A DNA stretch of 64,000 bases from Mycobacterium celatum (GCF_002101595.1 NZ_LQOM01000016.1:248001-312000); one strand, 5' to 3'. Counted from the stretch's first letter, positions 19,373 through 28,742 are shown. The notes: generated by a model from the letters alone, not told the origin. Made by a program: numbers and translations.

Positions 19373-19481
19373 GGTCCTGCCTTTCGTGTGTGAACTGCTG
19401 ATGCACACCAGACGGATCCTGCGGGTGGATGTGTGACACGCGCGCCATGTCCGGCAACCGCCGACACTTGAGCGCACCATT

Positions 19482-19498
19482 TTAGACCGATGGTCTAA
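19482..19498. promoter_or_regulatory. Palindromic operator 1 (TetR-type)
   Basis: TTAGACC-GAT-GGTCTAA, a perfect 7-3-7 inverted repeat in the gap between the divergent oxidoreductase and the four-helix protein/TetR operon. Confidence 0.7.
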
Positions 19499-19502
19499 TC
19501 TG

Positions 19503-19517
19503 TAGACCGGTGGTCTA
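19503..19517. promoter_or_regulatory. Palindromic operator 2 (TetR-type)
   Basis: TAGACC-GGT-GGTCTA, a perfect 6-3-6 inverted repeat. Its centre is 20 bp from that of operator 1, about two helical turns, so both sites face the same side of the DNA. Confidence 0.7.
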
Positions 19518-19564
19518 AAAGGGCGGCAGCAACCTCCGCCACACGTCGAAAAGGATTGGTAACC

Positions 19565-20002
19565 ATGCGCACACCCGCCACCCCGGCCGATCGCTCGCAG
19601 CGCACGCGCTCGTTTGCACGCGTGCTCGGCCCGTTCATCGCCGTGGTTCCCGCGATCGTCGCGATCAGGGCCGGAAGCCTCGGGAGCCAGTTGTCCAGTT
19701 TCTCGGCAGACCCGATGTGGCCGTGGGTGCTGGGCGCGTTGCTGTTCTTTTCTGGCCTGTTCGTCGTTGCGTTCCACCAGTATTGGGGCAGCGGTGCGGC
19801 CGTGATCATCTCGCTCGTCGGCTGGTTCCTGCTGCTGCGGGGTTTCGCATTGCTGGCCATGCCACAGCTGATAGTCAAGGGGGCCGAAAACGCCACCGAG
19901 ACGTCGAGTCCTGCCATCGCCGTCGTGCGCGTCGGATTCGGGCTGCTCGCACTGTGCGGTCTGTACCTGGCATACGTGGGGTGGCTGAAGAAGTCCGACT
20001 GA
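19565..20002 (+). CDS. Four-helix membrane protein
   Basis: 145 aa with four hydrophobic segments (about residues 23-40, 54-72, 80-98 and 118-138), a basic N-terminus and no recognised domain. ATG 19565 has AAGGA nine bases upstream; an in-frame TTG at 19556 lies too close to that site. It starts 48 bp after operator 2 and is followed 12 bp later by the TetR gene, so it is the likely primary target of that repressor. It could be a small transporter-like or stress membrane protein; function unknown. Confidence 0.8.
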   Translation: MRTPATPADRSQRTRSFARVLGPFIAVVPAIVAIRAGSLGSQLSSFSADPMWPWVLGALLFFSGLFVVAFHQYWGSGAAVIISLVGWFLLLRGFALLAMPQLIVKGAENATETSSPAIAVVRVGFGLLALCGLYLAYVGWLKKSD

Positions 20003-20014
20003 CTCGATACCGCC

Positions 20015-20725
20015 ATGCCGCGTGTCGTGAAACCCAAGGACGTCCGGAGAGCCGAAGTGCTCGACCAGGCACTCGCGCTGTTTCTCCAACGTGGTTATGA
20101 GAATGTAAGTCTCAACGACCTTCTCGTCGCGACAGGTACCTCGAAAGGCGCTTTCTACCACTACTTCCCATCCAAGGAGGCGCTGGTCACCGCGCTCGCC
20201 GAACGCAGCGCTGCGGAAGCCTTCGACGTTGTGCGTCCGATCTTCGACCAGGCCGGCAAGAACGCGCTGGACCGCCTCAACACCGGGCTTGCCGCGAGTT
20301 ATCGGGTCAAGATGGCCATGGGCGCTCCCGAACAGATCGCGGCGATGGCGTCACTGCTCGAGCCGCACAACCAGGCGCTGTTTGCAAAGATCGTGACGAT
20401 CTGGGAGGACCTGTTCCGGCCGGTACTAACCGAAGTCATCACCGACGGGGTACGCGAGGGTATCTTCGACACTTTCGATCCCGAGGGCGTCGGTGACATC
20501 ATTCAGGGATTCGCGGCCAGTTTGCAGAAGTACATGGTTCAAGTGCTCAATGCGCACGACGCGAAATCCCGACGCAAGGCCATCGATGACTGCATGAAGC
20601 GCACCAAGCTCCACGGTATCGCGACGGACCGGATCCTCGGTTTACCCGACGGGTCAACGGTTGTGCTCAACCGCAGGCAGGTCGAGGCGATGGTGGCGCT
20701 CCTCAACCCCCGACCGGCCGGATAG
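20015..20725 (+). CDS. TetR-family transcriptional regulator
   Basis: 236 aa. The N-terminal helix-turn-helix is clear (VSLNDLLVATGTSKGAFYHYF, about residues 31-51). The C-terminal ligand domain is family-variable and gives no inducer. It is second gene in an operon behind the four-helix protein; the two perfect palindromes at 19482-19517 are the obvious operator candidates, giving autoregulation and divergent control of the oxidoreductase/ECF41 pair. Confidence 0.92.
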   Translation: MPRVVKPKDVRRAEVLDQALALFLQRGYENVSLNDLLVATGTSKGAFYHYFPSKEALVTALAERSAAEAFDVVRPIFDQAGKNALDRLNTGLAASYRVKMAMGAPEQIAAMASLLEPHNQALFAKIVTIWEDLFRPVLTEVITDGVREGIFDTFDPEGVGDIIQGFAASLQKYMVQVLNAHDAKSRRKAIDDCMKRTKLHGIATDRILGLPDGSTVVLNRRQVEAMVALLNPRPAG

Positions 20726-20760
20726 CCTGCGAGTGCGCCGGTCTGGTCCATGATGGTGAG

Positions 20761-21249
20761 ATGGCCGATGAATCGTTCGACCGGCTGATTGGCATGCTGG
20801 ACTACACGATGTTCGTGGTGACCACCCAGGCCGACGGTCACCCGTCGGGCTGCCTGGTCGGATTCGCCACTCAAACCAGCTTGAAGCCACCACGATTTCT
20901 GGTCGGCATGTCCAGGCGCAACCACACCTTCGGCGTCGCAACCCAATCCGCGCATTTGGCCGTACATGTGTTGGCCCGCAGCGACATTGAGCTGGCGCGA
21001 CTATTCGGCGGCCAAACCGGTGACGAGGTCGACAAGTTCGCGCAGTGCTCCTGGCACAGCGGTCCGCAGGGAATGCCGATCCTCGACGGTGCAGTGGCAT
21101 GGTTTGTAGGCAAGACGCTCGACCGTATCGACCTCGGCGACCATGTCGGCTACCTACTGGAACCGGTTGCCGGCTACGCGCCCGAGCGCGGCGATGATCT
21201 CGTCAGCTTCTCCGATGTCACCGAACTCGAGCCCGGCCACGGGGCGTAG
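20761..21249 (+). CDS. Flavin reductase-like FMN-binding protein (Rv3007c-like)
   Basis: 162 aa. Split-barrel flavin reductase-like fold: MFVVTTQADGHPSGCLVGFATQTS and PPRFLVGMSRRNHT, then HVLARSDIELARLFGG. Such proteins reduce free FMN/FAD for monooxygenases or act directly on substrates; no partner oxygenase is adjacent. ATG 20761 is 6 nt after a CATGAT hexamer (20749-20754), consistent with a leaderless mRNA. Confidence 0.85.
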   Translation: MADESFDRLIGMLDYTMFVVTTQADGHPSGCLVGFATQTSLKPPRFLVGMSRRNHTFGVATQSAHLAVHVLARSDIELARLFGGQTGDEVDKFAQCSWHSGPQGMPILDGAVAWFVGKTLDRIDLGDHVGYLLEPVAGYAPERGDDLVSFSDVTELEPGHGA

Positions 21250-21258
21250 CGCTGAGCC

Positions 21259-21382
21259 CGATCGCCGCTTGGCCTGTCGCGCGGCGACCCGCTGCGCCCG
21301 GCTTTGCCGCGCTTGCGATCGCCGCTTGGCCTGTCGCGCGGCGACCCGCTGCGCCCGGCTTTGCCGCGCTTGCGATCGCCGC
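21259..21382. repeat. Intergenic dyad repeat, two tandem copies (57-bp unit)
   Basis: Copies begin at 21271 and 21328, with a right-end fragment before the first. The core is GCGGCGACCC...GCGATCGCCGC. It lies between two convergent genes and its last bases reach the lppZ stop codon, so it may also act as a bidirectional terminator. Confidence 0.85.
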
Positions 21383-22503
21383 TACGTCTTGTCCTCGTTC
21401 GCCCGCGGGAATCCGCCGCCCTGCGGGAACAGCGGGAACACCACGTCGTCAAGCTTCTCCGCATCACCGGCGGTCTTGTTCACCGTTGCGCCCCAGACGT
21501 TTCCGTCCGGCGACATCCGCAACGCCCACGCGTGGGCGTGTGTGTCCTGACGCACCACGTCAGGCTCGCCGGTGACCGCGCCGGTCGCCGGAGCGAGATG
21601 GACGGCCACGGTCTGTTTGGTGTTGATCAGGTTCACCAGCACCGTGCCGTCCAGGGCCGCGCAACCGGCCACGCCGGGCCGGTCCGGCCACGTCCAGACG
21701 GTGGACACCTTGGAGTCCTTGGTGATGCGCTGCAGCCGGTCGGCGGTGGGCGCGCGGTCCACCACGTACAGCGACCCGTCGACCGGGTCGGTGCACAACC
21801 CGCCCCCCGAGCCGATGCCGGAGAGCGCAGTGGTCGGCGGGGCCTGGTTGAGCGTGGTCGGCTGCTCGATCCGCAGCACCTTGCCCGCCGGCGACCCCGG
21901 GTCGGCGGCCATCGCCGCGTTGCCCGCATCGCCGGTGAGCACCACCAGCGTGGTCGGACTGGTGAAGATCAGCGCGCCGGTGTTGCCGGTGGCTCCCTTC
22001 GGGATTCCCGTCAGGATGTCTTTGGGGATATCGCCGTCGGCGATCCGGATCACCCGGTTGTCGCTGGGCGTGCTGACGTAGGCATACATCAGCCGGTCCT
22101 GTTTGTAGGTCGGGGACAGCACAATGTCCATCAGCCCGCCGTCACCGGAGGGGTCGACCGGGATCACCGTTTTCACCTTCGGCTCGGCGCTGACCGAGAC
22201 CTCCTTGACCGCGCCGGTGGTGCGCTCGGCGACCAGCGCCGACTTGCTGTCCGGCAGCATGATCAACCCGCTGGTGCTTTCCAGGCAGCCCTGCATCACC
22301 CCGGGGGCCGGGCACTGCTTGGGGAACGGCTTGGCGGGCAGCGGTGGCGGCGGGGGAGGCGTCGACGTCGGCGGGGGGCGCCGATTGGGTTCGGTGGTGA
22401 ACGGCTCGGACTGGGCGTCGTTGAACCGGGCGCAACCGCTCACGACGAGCAGCGCCGCACACAGCGCGGCGAACCCGCACCGAACCGACCGCCGTAACCG
22501 CAT
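21382..22503 (-). CDS. lppZ: Lipoprotein LppZ-like, sorbosone/PQQ-dehydrogenase-like beta-propeller
   Basis: 373 aa. Lipoprotein signal peptide (MRLRR..., hydrophobic core, lipobox VSGC with Cys24), then a Pro-rich spacer and a domain of repeated beta-strands (SALVAERTTGAVKEV; DGGLMDIVLSPTYKQDRLMYAYVS; VLTGDAGNAAMAADPGSPAGKVLRIE) resembling glucose/sorbosone dehydrogenase propellers. It is predicted to be lipid-anchored outside the cytoplasmic membrane; enzyme activity is not established for the mycobacterial family. It matches Rv3006 in position and type. Confidence 0.9.
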   Translation of the reverse strand: MRLRRSVRCGFAALCAALLVVSGCARFNDAQSEPFTTEPNRRPPPTSTPPPPPPLPAKPFPKQCPAPGVMQGCLESTSGLIMLPDSKSALVAERTTGAVKEVSVSAEPKVKTVIPVDPSGDGGLMDIVLSPTYKQDRLMYAYVSTPSDNRVIRIADGDIPKDILTGIPKGATGNTGALIFTSPTTLVVLTGDAGNAAMAADPGSPAGKVLRIEQPTTLNQAPPTTALSGIGSGGGLCTDPVDGSLYVVDRAPTADRLQRITKDSKVSTVWTWPDRPGVAGCAALDGTVLVNLINTKQTVAVHLAPATGAVTGEPDVVRQDTHAHAWALRMSPDGNVWGATVNKTAGDAEKLDDVVFPLFPQGGGFPRANEDKT

Positions 22504-22630
22504 GTCCGCAAGGTTACGGACACTGCCGCGGTCCCCGCCATGCCGACCCGCCCATGCGCGGGGTCACGGGGAGATCAAGGCGTCCGGCAAAGTGTCACGG
22601 GCGTAAGTTGCTTGGCTTTAGGCTGGCACG

Positions 22631-23581
22631 GTGACCGGCGACCCATATGGCTTTACCCGATTTCACCGGCTTGAGGACGCCGAGGCGTCGCCGACGCGGA
22701 AGACCCCTCCGCCGCCCCGCAAGGCACCCCCGCCTCCGCCGCAGGCCGAGTCCCGCCCGCCCGCGCCGGAAGCTGCACCGCGGCCACCGGCACCGGAGCC
22801 CGCAGTCCCGAAACCCGAGGAATCCGCGGCGCCGGAGCCGGCCGCGGAGTCGGCTCCCGCGCAGGCCGAGGAATCCGGCGAAGATCTGGACGCGGACGAC
22901 GGCGGTGCGAACGCCGACTCGGAGACCACGGCGACCGAGCCCGACGAGCCGGCCGACGACGTCAGCGATGACACCGCGCAGCCGCCGGTCGCCGATCGCG
23001 ATCCGCTGCCGTCCGTGCAGCCGCGGCTGGTCGACGACCCCCGGCTGAAAATCGCCAAACAACGCGGCACCCAGCATCTGGGCTTGATGGTGCTGCGAGT
23101 GGGCGTCGGCGCGGTGCTGGGCGCCCACGGCCTGCAGAACGCATTCGGCTTGTGGGGCGGCCAGGGCCACGACGGATTCACGCGTTCCCTGACCAATCTC
23201 GGCTTTCAGCACGCCGACATCCTGGCTTGGGTGGGCGCCGGCGGCCAGATCGCGGCAGGTGCGCTGTTGATCCTGGGGTTGTTCACCCCGGTGGTCGCCG
23301 CCGGCGCATTGGCCTACCTGATCAACGGCCTGTTGGCCAACATCGCGGCCCAGCGTCAGCACGGGCACCCCACGTTCCTGCTCGACGGCAACGAGTACCA
23401 CGTCATGGCCATCATTGCGGTGGTCGCGATCCTGCTGGCCGGCCCCGGACTGTACGGGCTTGACGCGGGCCGCGGCTGGGCCCGGCGCCCATTCATCGGG
23501 TCGTCGGTGGCGCTGCTGGCGGGTATCGGCGCCGGCGTCGGCATCTGGGCGTTGCTCAACGGGGCCAATCCGCTGGCGTGA
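22631..23581 (+). CDS. DoxX-family membrane protein, paralogue 1
   Basis: 316 aa. Residues 15-125 are Pro/Ala/Glu-rich and probably disordered; residues 140-315 form a DoxX domain with four helices (GLMVLRVGVGAVLGAHGLQNAFGLWGG; GQIAAGALLILGLFTPVVAAGALAYLINGL; HVMAIIAVVAILLAGPGLYG; VALLAGIGAGVGIWALLNG). The M. tuberculosis DoxX homologue was reported to form a membrane complex with SodA and SseA in the oxidative stress response. GTG 22631 is 6 nt after TAGGCT (22619-22624), a leaderless arrangement. Confidence 0.88.
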   Translation: MTGDPYGFTRFHRLEDAEASPTRKTPPPPRKAPPPPPQAESRPPAPEAAPRPPAPEPAVPKPEESAAPEPAAESAPAQAEESGEDLDADDGGANADSETTATEPDEPADDVSDDTAQPPVADRDPLPSVQPRLVDDPRLKIAKQRGTQHLGLMVLRVGVGAVLGAHGLQNAFGLWGGQGHDGFTRSLTNLGFQHADILAWVGAGGQIAAGALLILGLFTPVVAAGALAYLINGLLANIAAQRQHGHPTFLLDGNEYHVMAIIAVVAILLAGPGLYGLDAGRGWARRPFIGSSVALLAGIGAGVGIWALLNGANPLA

Positions 23582-23661
23582 AACATCGCCGCGTGCATCA
23601 GTCTGGTAAAAGCGCCGCTCAAATCCCCGATCTCGGCAGAACTGCCCTTACCCTGACACCC

Positions 23662-24504
23662 GTGACCAGTCAATCGCATGACGCACCTTGGCGGCGGCCG
23701 GAGGACTCCGAGGCGCCAACCCCGGGCCGGCCGGCAACCGCAAGCCTGGTCGACCCGGAAGACGACCTGCCGTCAGCCACCTATGCAGGCGATTTCGAGA
23801 CGACCACGATTCCGCACTACGACTCCAGCAGTGCGCGCGTGTCCAGCAGCGGATACGGCCTGATCGGTGCGTCGCAGCCATTGCCCTACGTCCAGCCGCC
23901 GGACACCGGGCGCCACTCGGTGTTCGGCCCGCCGGAAACCGACACCGCCGAGCACGACGAGCGGGTCCGCGCGGCCAGCCGCCGCGGCACCCAGGACTTC
24001 GGGCTGCTGATCCTGCGGGTCGGACTGGGCGCGGTGCTGATGGCGCATGGACTGCAGAAGCTGTTCGGCTGGTGGGGCGGGCACGGGCTGACCGCATTCA
24101 AAAACTCGTTGTCCGATGTCGGCTACCAGCACGCGGACATCCTCACCTACGTCGCAGCGGGCGGCCAGATCGTCGCCGGGGTCCTGCTGGTGCTGGGGCT
24201 GTTCACCCCGCTGGCCGCCGCGGGCGCACTGGCTTACCTGATCAACGGCCTGATCGCGGCGGTATCGGGGCAGTCGGATTCGCGGTCGTTTCCCTACTTC
24301 TTGCCCGACGGTCACGAGTACGAGATCACGCTGATCCTGGTGTCGGCCGCCGTCATCCTGATCGGCCCCGGCCGCTACGGGTTCGACGCCGGTCGCGGCT
24401 GGGCGCGCCGGCCGTTCATCGGTTCGTTCGCGGCGCTGCTGCTGGGCATCGGCGGGGGCGTCGCGGTGTGGGTGATGCTCAACGGCGCCAACCCATTGAG
24501 CTAG
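23662..24504 (+). CDS. DoxX-family membrane protein, paralogue 2 (Rv3005c-like)
   Basis: 280 aa. Close paralogue of the preceding gene: the four-helix DoxX part is nearly collinear (GLLILRVGLGAVLMAHGLQKLFGWWGGHG; GPGRYGFDAGRGWARRPFIG), while the N-terminal region differs. GTG 23662 is chosen because TACCCT (23649-23654) lies 7 nt upstream and the length equals the M. tuberculosis homologue; a GTG at 23578 overlapping the previous stop would add 28 residues. The stop TAG lies inside the first unit of a 55-bp tandem repeat. Confidence 0.88.
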   Translation: MTSQSHDAPWRRPEDSEAPTPGRPATASLVDPEDDLPSATYAGDFETTTIPHYDSSSARVSSSGYGLIGASQPLPYVQPPDTGRHSVFGPPETDTAEHDERVRAASRRGTQDFGLLILRVGLGAVLMAHGLQKLFGWWGGHGLTAFKNSLSDVGYQHADILTYVAAGGQIVAGVLLVLGLFTPLAAAGALAYLINGLIAAVSGQSDSRSFPYFLPDGHEYEITLILVSAAVILIGPGRYGFDAGRGWARRPFIGSFAALLLGIGGGVAVWVMLNGANPLS

Positions 24505-24615
24505 CGGCGATCGCGAGCGCGGCGGAGCCGGGCGCTGCGGGTCGCCGCCATTGAGCTAGCGGCGATCGCGAGCGCGGCGGAGCCGGGCGCTGCGGGTCGC
24601 CGCCATTGAGCTAGC
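24494..24615. repeat. Intergenic dyad repeat, tandem 55-bp units that include both stop codons
   Basis: CCATTGAGCTAG recurs at 24494, 24549 and 24604 with the dyad core between. The duplicated unit therefore contains the last codons and stop of the DoxX gene, and the third CTAG provides the TAG stop of the convergent cfp6 gene. Confidence 0.85.
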
Positions 24616-24994
24616 CCGCGTACGGATTGGGCACTCGGCCCGCGCTGGCCTCCGCCAGCAAGGGCAGCGTGGCAAAGGTGACTGCGGGCAGCCGCAACTC
24701 GCCACCGGTCTTCAGCCGGGCACGGCCCCAGGAGCTCTTGCTGAACCGCAGCCCGTCGATCTCGGCCCAGCGCACCGACCGGCTACCCAGCAGCGTCCGA
24801 ACGGTCACGCCGTCGTCGTCGGCCACGGTGCGCAGCCGAACGATCAACGCCGACAACACAATTGGGATCACGAGCAGCGGCGCGGTCAGTGGCCAGGTCA
24901 GCACCGGCACCAGCAGACCCAGCGTCAGGAAACCCACCGCGAAATGCGCCATCGGCGACACCCTGATCACTACCGGCGGTGAGTGAGAAGCCAC
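24611..24994 (-). CDS. cfp6: CFP-6-like membrane PH-domain protein
   Basis: 127 aa from GTG 24994; a start at ATG 24952 (113 aa, MAHFAVGFL) would match the annotated M. tuberculosis Cfp6. GTG 24994 follows a CATGAT hexamer by 6 nt on the minus strand, which favours the longer leaderless form. Two helices near the N-terminus (AVGFLTLGLLVPVLTWPLTAPLLVIPIVLSAL) precede a small bacterial PH-like domain (VTVRTLLGSRSVRWAEIDGLRF). First seen as a low-molecular-weight culture-filtrate antigen; function unknown. Confidence 0.85.
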   Translation of the reverse strand: MASHSPPVVIRVSPMAHFAVGFLTLGLLVPVLTWPLTAPLLVIPIVLSALIVRLRTVADDDGVTVRTLLGSRSVRWAEIDGLRFSKSSWGRARLKTGGELRLPAVTFATLPLLAEASAGRVPNPYAG

Positions 24995-25099
24995 GCTGGC
25001 ATCATGTCATTCCCCGTTGACATCGCGTTCAGGGCTGTGCCGCGGCGGAAATCACGACCTTGGGTGCAATATCAACGCCGGGGTTCGCCCGAGCAGGAT

Positions 25100-25129
25100 T
25101 TGACGGCTGACCTGTGCGGAGGCTACCGT
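25100..25129 (+). promoter_or_regulatory. ilvB promoter
   Basis: TTGACG (25100-25105), 18-bp spacer, TACCGT (25124-25129), then ATG of the leader peptide 8 nt further on. Good -35/-10 pair by eye. Confidence 0.6.
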
Positions 25130-25137
25130 CGAACGCT

Positions 25138-25188
25138 ATGGACAGCCGCGAAATGCTCGTAGTACTCGGTCGGCGCGTTGGTGGCTGA
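25138..25188 (+). CDS. ilvB leader peptide (attenuation)
   Basis: 16 residues, [16 protein letters not shown], with consecutive Leu-Val-Val-Leu codons (25156-25167) and another Val. The ATG falls at the predicted transcription start (leaderless). Branched-chain-rich leader peptides control ilvB by ribosome-mediated attenuation in actinobacteria (predicted comparatively; shown for Corynebacterium ilvBNC). Scarcity of charged Leu- or Val-tRNA would stall the ribosome here. Confidence 0.65.
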   Translation: MDSREMLVVLGRRVGG

Positions 25189-25211
25189 CTAGTTTTCGAG
25201 CACCAACGCGC
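25173..25211 (+). promoter_or_regulatory. Leader stem, 11-bp perfect inverted repeat
   Basis: GCGCGTTGGTG (25173-25183, the end of the leader-peptide codons) pairs perfectly with CACCAACGCGC (25201-25211). It adjoins the terminator hairpin and would be affected by a ribosome on the leader peptide. Confidence 0.65.
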
Positions 25212-25248
25212 AACCCTCGTGCAGCAGCTGAGCTGGCGGGGGTTTTTT
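25212..25248 (+). terminator. ilvB attenuator-type terminator hairpin
   Basis: AACCCTCG...CGGGGGTT stem with an inner CAGC-TGA-GCTG hairpin, followed by a run of six T (25243-25248). Rho-independent terminators with T-runs are uncommon in mycobacteria, which makes this one notable. It lies 30 bp upstream of ilvB. Confidence 0.6.
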
Positions 25249-25280
25249 GTTGTCATCGAGAGACCAACGAAGAGGATCCA

Positions 25281-27125
25281 GTGAGCGCACCCACCACGCG
25301 ACCAACGGAGCGATCGGCCACAATGCCCGTCGCCAACGGCGCGTCTGCTGCATCTAAACCGAAACACGTTGCGCCGCAACAGATGACTGGCGCACAGTCG
25401 GTAATTCGGTCGTTGGAGGAACTCGACGTCGAGGTCATCTTCGGCATCCCCGGCGGCGCGGTGCTGCCGGTGTACGACCCGCTGTTCGACTCGAAAAAGC
25501 TACGCCACGTGCTGGTCCGCCACGAGCAGGGCGCCGGGCACGCCGCCAGTGGCTATGCCCATGCGACCGGCAAAGTCGGCGTGTGCATGGCCACCTCCGG
25601 TCCCGGCGCCACCAACCTGGTGACCCCGATCGCCGACGCGCAGATGGATTCGGTGCCGGTGGTGGCGATCACCGGGCAGGTCGGGCGCTCGCTGATCGGC
25701 ACCGACGCCTTTCAGGAGGCCGACATCTCCGGCATCACGATGCCGATCACCAAGCACAACTTCCTGGTCCGCGCCGGCGACGAGATCCCCCGGGTGATTG
25801 CCGAGGCGTTCCACATCGCGGCCACCGGGCGCCCCGGCGCGGTGCTGGTCGACATCCCCAAGGACGTGCTGCAGGCCCAGTGCACGTTTGCCTGGCCGCC
25901 ACGGATGGAACTGCCCGGCTACAAGCCGAACACCAAGCCGCACAACCGCCAGGTCCGCGAGGCAGCCAAGCTGATCGCGGCCGCCCGCAAACCGGTGCTC
26001 TACGTCGGCGGCGGCGTTATCCGCGGCGAAGCATGCGAGCAGCTGCGCGAACTGGCCGAGCTGACTGGTATCCCGGTGGTCACCACGCTGATGGCGCGGG
26101 GCGCCTTCCCGGACAGCCACCCGCAGCACCTCGGCATGCCGGGCATGCACGGCACGGTGGCGGCGGTGGCCGGCCTGCAGCGCAGCGACCTGCTGATCGC
26201 GCTGGGCACCCGCTTCGACGACCGGGTCACCGGAAAGCTCGATTCGTTCGCGCCGGAGGCCAAGGTCATCCACGCCGACATCGACCCCGCCGAGATCGGC
26301 AAGAACCGCCACGCCGACGTCCCGATCGTCGGCGACGTCAAGGCCGTCATCACCGACTTGATCGCCGCGCTGCGCCACGACGGAGCCAGCATCGAGCTCG
26401 ATGACTGGTGGGAATACCTGCGCGGTGTCCAGGACACCTACCCCTTGAGCTACGGGCCGCAAAGCGACGGCAGCCTCAGCCCGGAGTATGTGATCGAAAC
26501 GCTGGGCAAGATCGCCGGCCCGGACGCGGTGTACGTCGCCGGGGTCGGCCAGCACCAGATGTGGGCCGCGCAGTTCATCTCCTACGAAAAGCCGCGCACG
26601 TGGATCAATTCCGGCGGCCTGGGCACCATGGGCTTCGCTATTCCGGCGGCGATGGGCGCCAAGATCGCCCGCCCGGACGCCGAAGTGTGGGCGGTCGACG
26701 GCGACGGCTGTTTCCAGATGACCAACCAGGAGCTGGCCACCTGCGCGATCGAAGGCGCGCCGATCAAGGTCGCGCTGATCAACAACGGCAACCTGGGCAT
26801 GGTGCGGCAATGGCAGTCGCTGTTCTATGCCGAGCGATACTCGCAGACAGACCTGGCCACCCACTCGCACCGCATCCCCGACTTCGTGAAGTTGGCCGAG
26901 GCGCTGGGTTGTGTCGGATTGCGTTGCGAGCGTGAGGAAGACGTGGTCGACGTGATCAACCAGGCGCGGGCGATCAACGACCGCCCGGTGGTGATCGACT
27001 TCATCGTGGGCGCCGACGCTCAGGTGTGGCCGATGGTGGCCGCCGGCACCAGCAACGACGAGATTCAGGCCGCCCGCGGCATCCGTCCACTCTTCGACGA
27101 CGAAGGCAACGAGGGGCACGCCTGA
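25281..27125 (+). CDS. ilvB: Acetolactate synthase large subunit
   Basis: 614 aa. Thiamine-diphosphate enzyme making acetolactate and acetohydroxybutyrate, first step of Val/Leu/Ile synthesis. Visible: [13 protein letters not shown], the ThDP-activating Glu in VRHEQGAGH (about residue 83), TSGPGATNL, and the ThDP/Mg motif [17 protein letters not shown]...[12 protein letters not shown] (about 472-515). GTG 25281 has AGAGGA upstream. The stop overlaps the ilvN ATG. Expression is probably controlled by the attenuator at 25138-25248. Confidence 0.97.
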   Translation: MSAPTTRPTERSATMPVANGASAASKPKHVAPQQMTGAQSVIRSLEELDVEVIFGIPGGAVLPVYDPLFDSKKLRHVLVRHEQGAGHAASGYAHATGKVGVCMATSGPGATNLVTPIADAQMDSVPVVAITGQVGRSLIGTDAFQEADISGITMPITKHNFLVRAGDEIPRVIAEAFHIAATGRPGAVLVDIPKDVLQAQCTFAWPPRMELPGYKPNTKPHNRQVREAAKLIAAARKPVLYVGGGVIRGEACEQLRELAELTGIPVVTTLMARGAFPDSHPQHLGMPGMHGTVAAVAGLQRSDLLIALGTRFDDRVTGKLDSFAPEAKVIHADIDPAEIGKNRHADVPIVGDVKAVITDLIAALRHDGASIELDDWWEYLRGVQDTYPLSYGPQSDGSLSPEYVIETLGKIAGPDAVYVAGVGQHQMWAAQFISYEKPRTWINSGGLGTMGFAIPAAMGAKIARPDAEVWAVDGDGCFQMTNQELATCAIEGAPIKVALINNGNLGMVRQWQSLFYAERYSQTDLATHSHRIPDFVKLAEALGCVGLRCEREEDVVDVINQARAINDRPVVIDFIVGADAQVWPMVAAGTSNDEIQAARGIRPLFDDEGNEGHA

Positions 27126-27631
27126 TGAGCGCAACCACCCATACGCTGTCGGTACTGGTCGAGGACAAGCCCGGCGTGCTCGCGCGCGTCGCGGCGCTGT
27201 TTTCCCGGCGCGGCTTCAACATCGAGTCGCTGGCGGTCGGTGCCACCGAGCAGAAAGACATGTCCCGGATGACCATCGTCGTCTCGGCCGAGGACACCCC
27301 GCTCGAACAGGTCACCAAGCAACTCAACAAACTGATCAACGTCATCAAGATCGTCGAGCAGGATGACGACAATTCGGTGTCCCGAGAGTTGGCGCTGATC
27401 AAAGTACGCGCCGATGCCAGCACTCGCGGCCAGATCATCGAAGCGGCGAACCTGTTCCGGGCCAGGGTCATCGACGTCTCCCCGGAGTCGCTGATCATCG
27501 AGGCCACCGGTACCCCGGCGAAGTTCGAAGCGCTGCTGCGGGTCCTGGAGCCCTACGGGGTGCGGGAAATCGTCCAATCCGGATTGGTGTCGCTCTCGCG
27601 CGGTCCGCGCGGCATCGGCACCACCAAGTAA
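27125..27631 (+). CDS. ilvN: Acetolactate synthase small (regulatory) subunit
   Basis: 168 aa. N-terminal ACT domain (HTLSVLVEDKPGVLARVAALFSRRGFNIESLAVG) that binds valine and feeds back on IlvB, then the ALS C-terminal domain (VREIVQSGLVSLSRG). ATG 27125 overlaps the ilvB TGA by one base. 27 bp from ilvC. Confidence 0.97.
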   Translation: MSATTHTLSVLVEDKPGVLARVAALFSRRGFNIESLAVGATEQKDMSRMTIVVSAEDTPLEQVTKQLNKLINVIKIVEQDDDNSVSRELALIKVRADASTRGQIIEAANLFRARVIDVSPESLIIEATGTPAKFEALLRVLEPYGVREIVQSGLVSLSRGPRGIGTTK

Positions 27632-28672
<1,041 letters not shown>

Positions 28673-28678
28673 CGTCTG

Positions 28679-28742
28679 CGCCGAGCGTGCGTGTCCGCGC
28701 GCGACACGCCGTGTCGCGCCACGGTTTTGCGCACGCTCGGCG
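28679..28742. terminator. Nested inverted repeat after ilvC
   Basis: Outer arms CGCCGAGCGTGCG (28679-28691) and CGCACGCTCGGCG (28730-28742), perfect 13 bp; inner arms GCGCGACAC (28699-28707) and GTGTCGCGC (28711-28719), perfect 9 bp with a 3-nt loop. It sits 6 bp past the ilvC stop, with no T-run; probable transcript end structure. Confidence 0.65.

Noticed and set aside
25500..27134. Minus-strand open frame opposite ilvB
   Set aside because: GC-rich antisense shadow of a strongly conserved enzyme.
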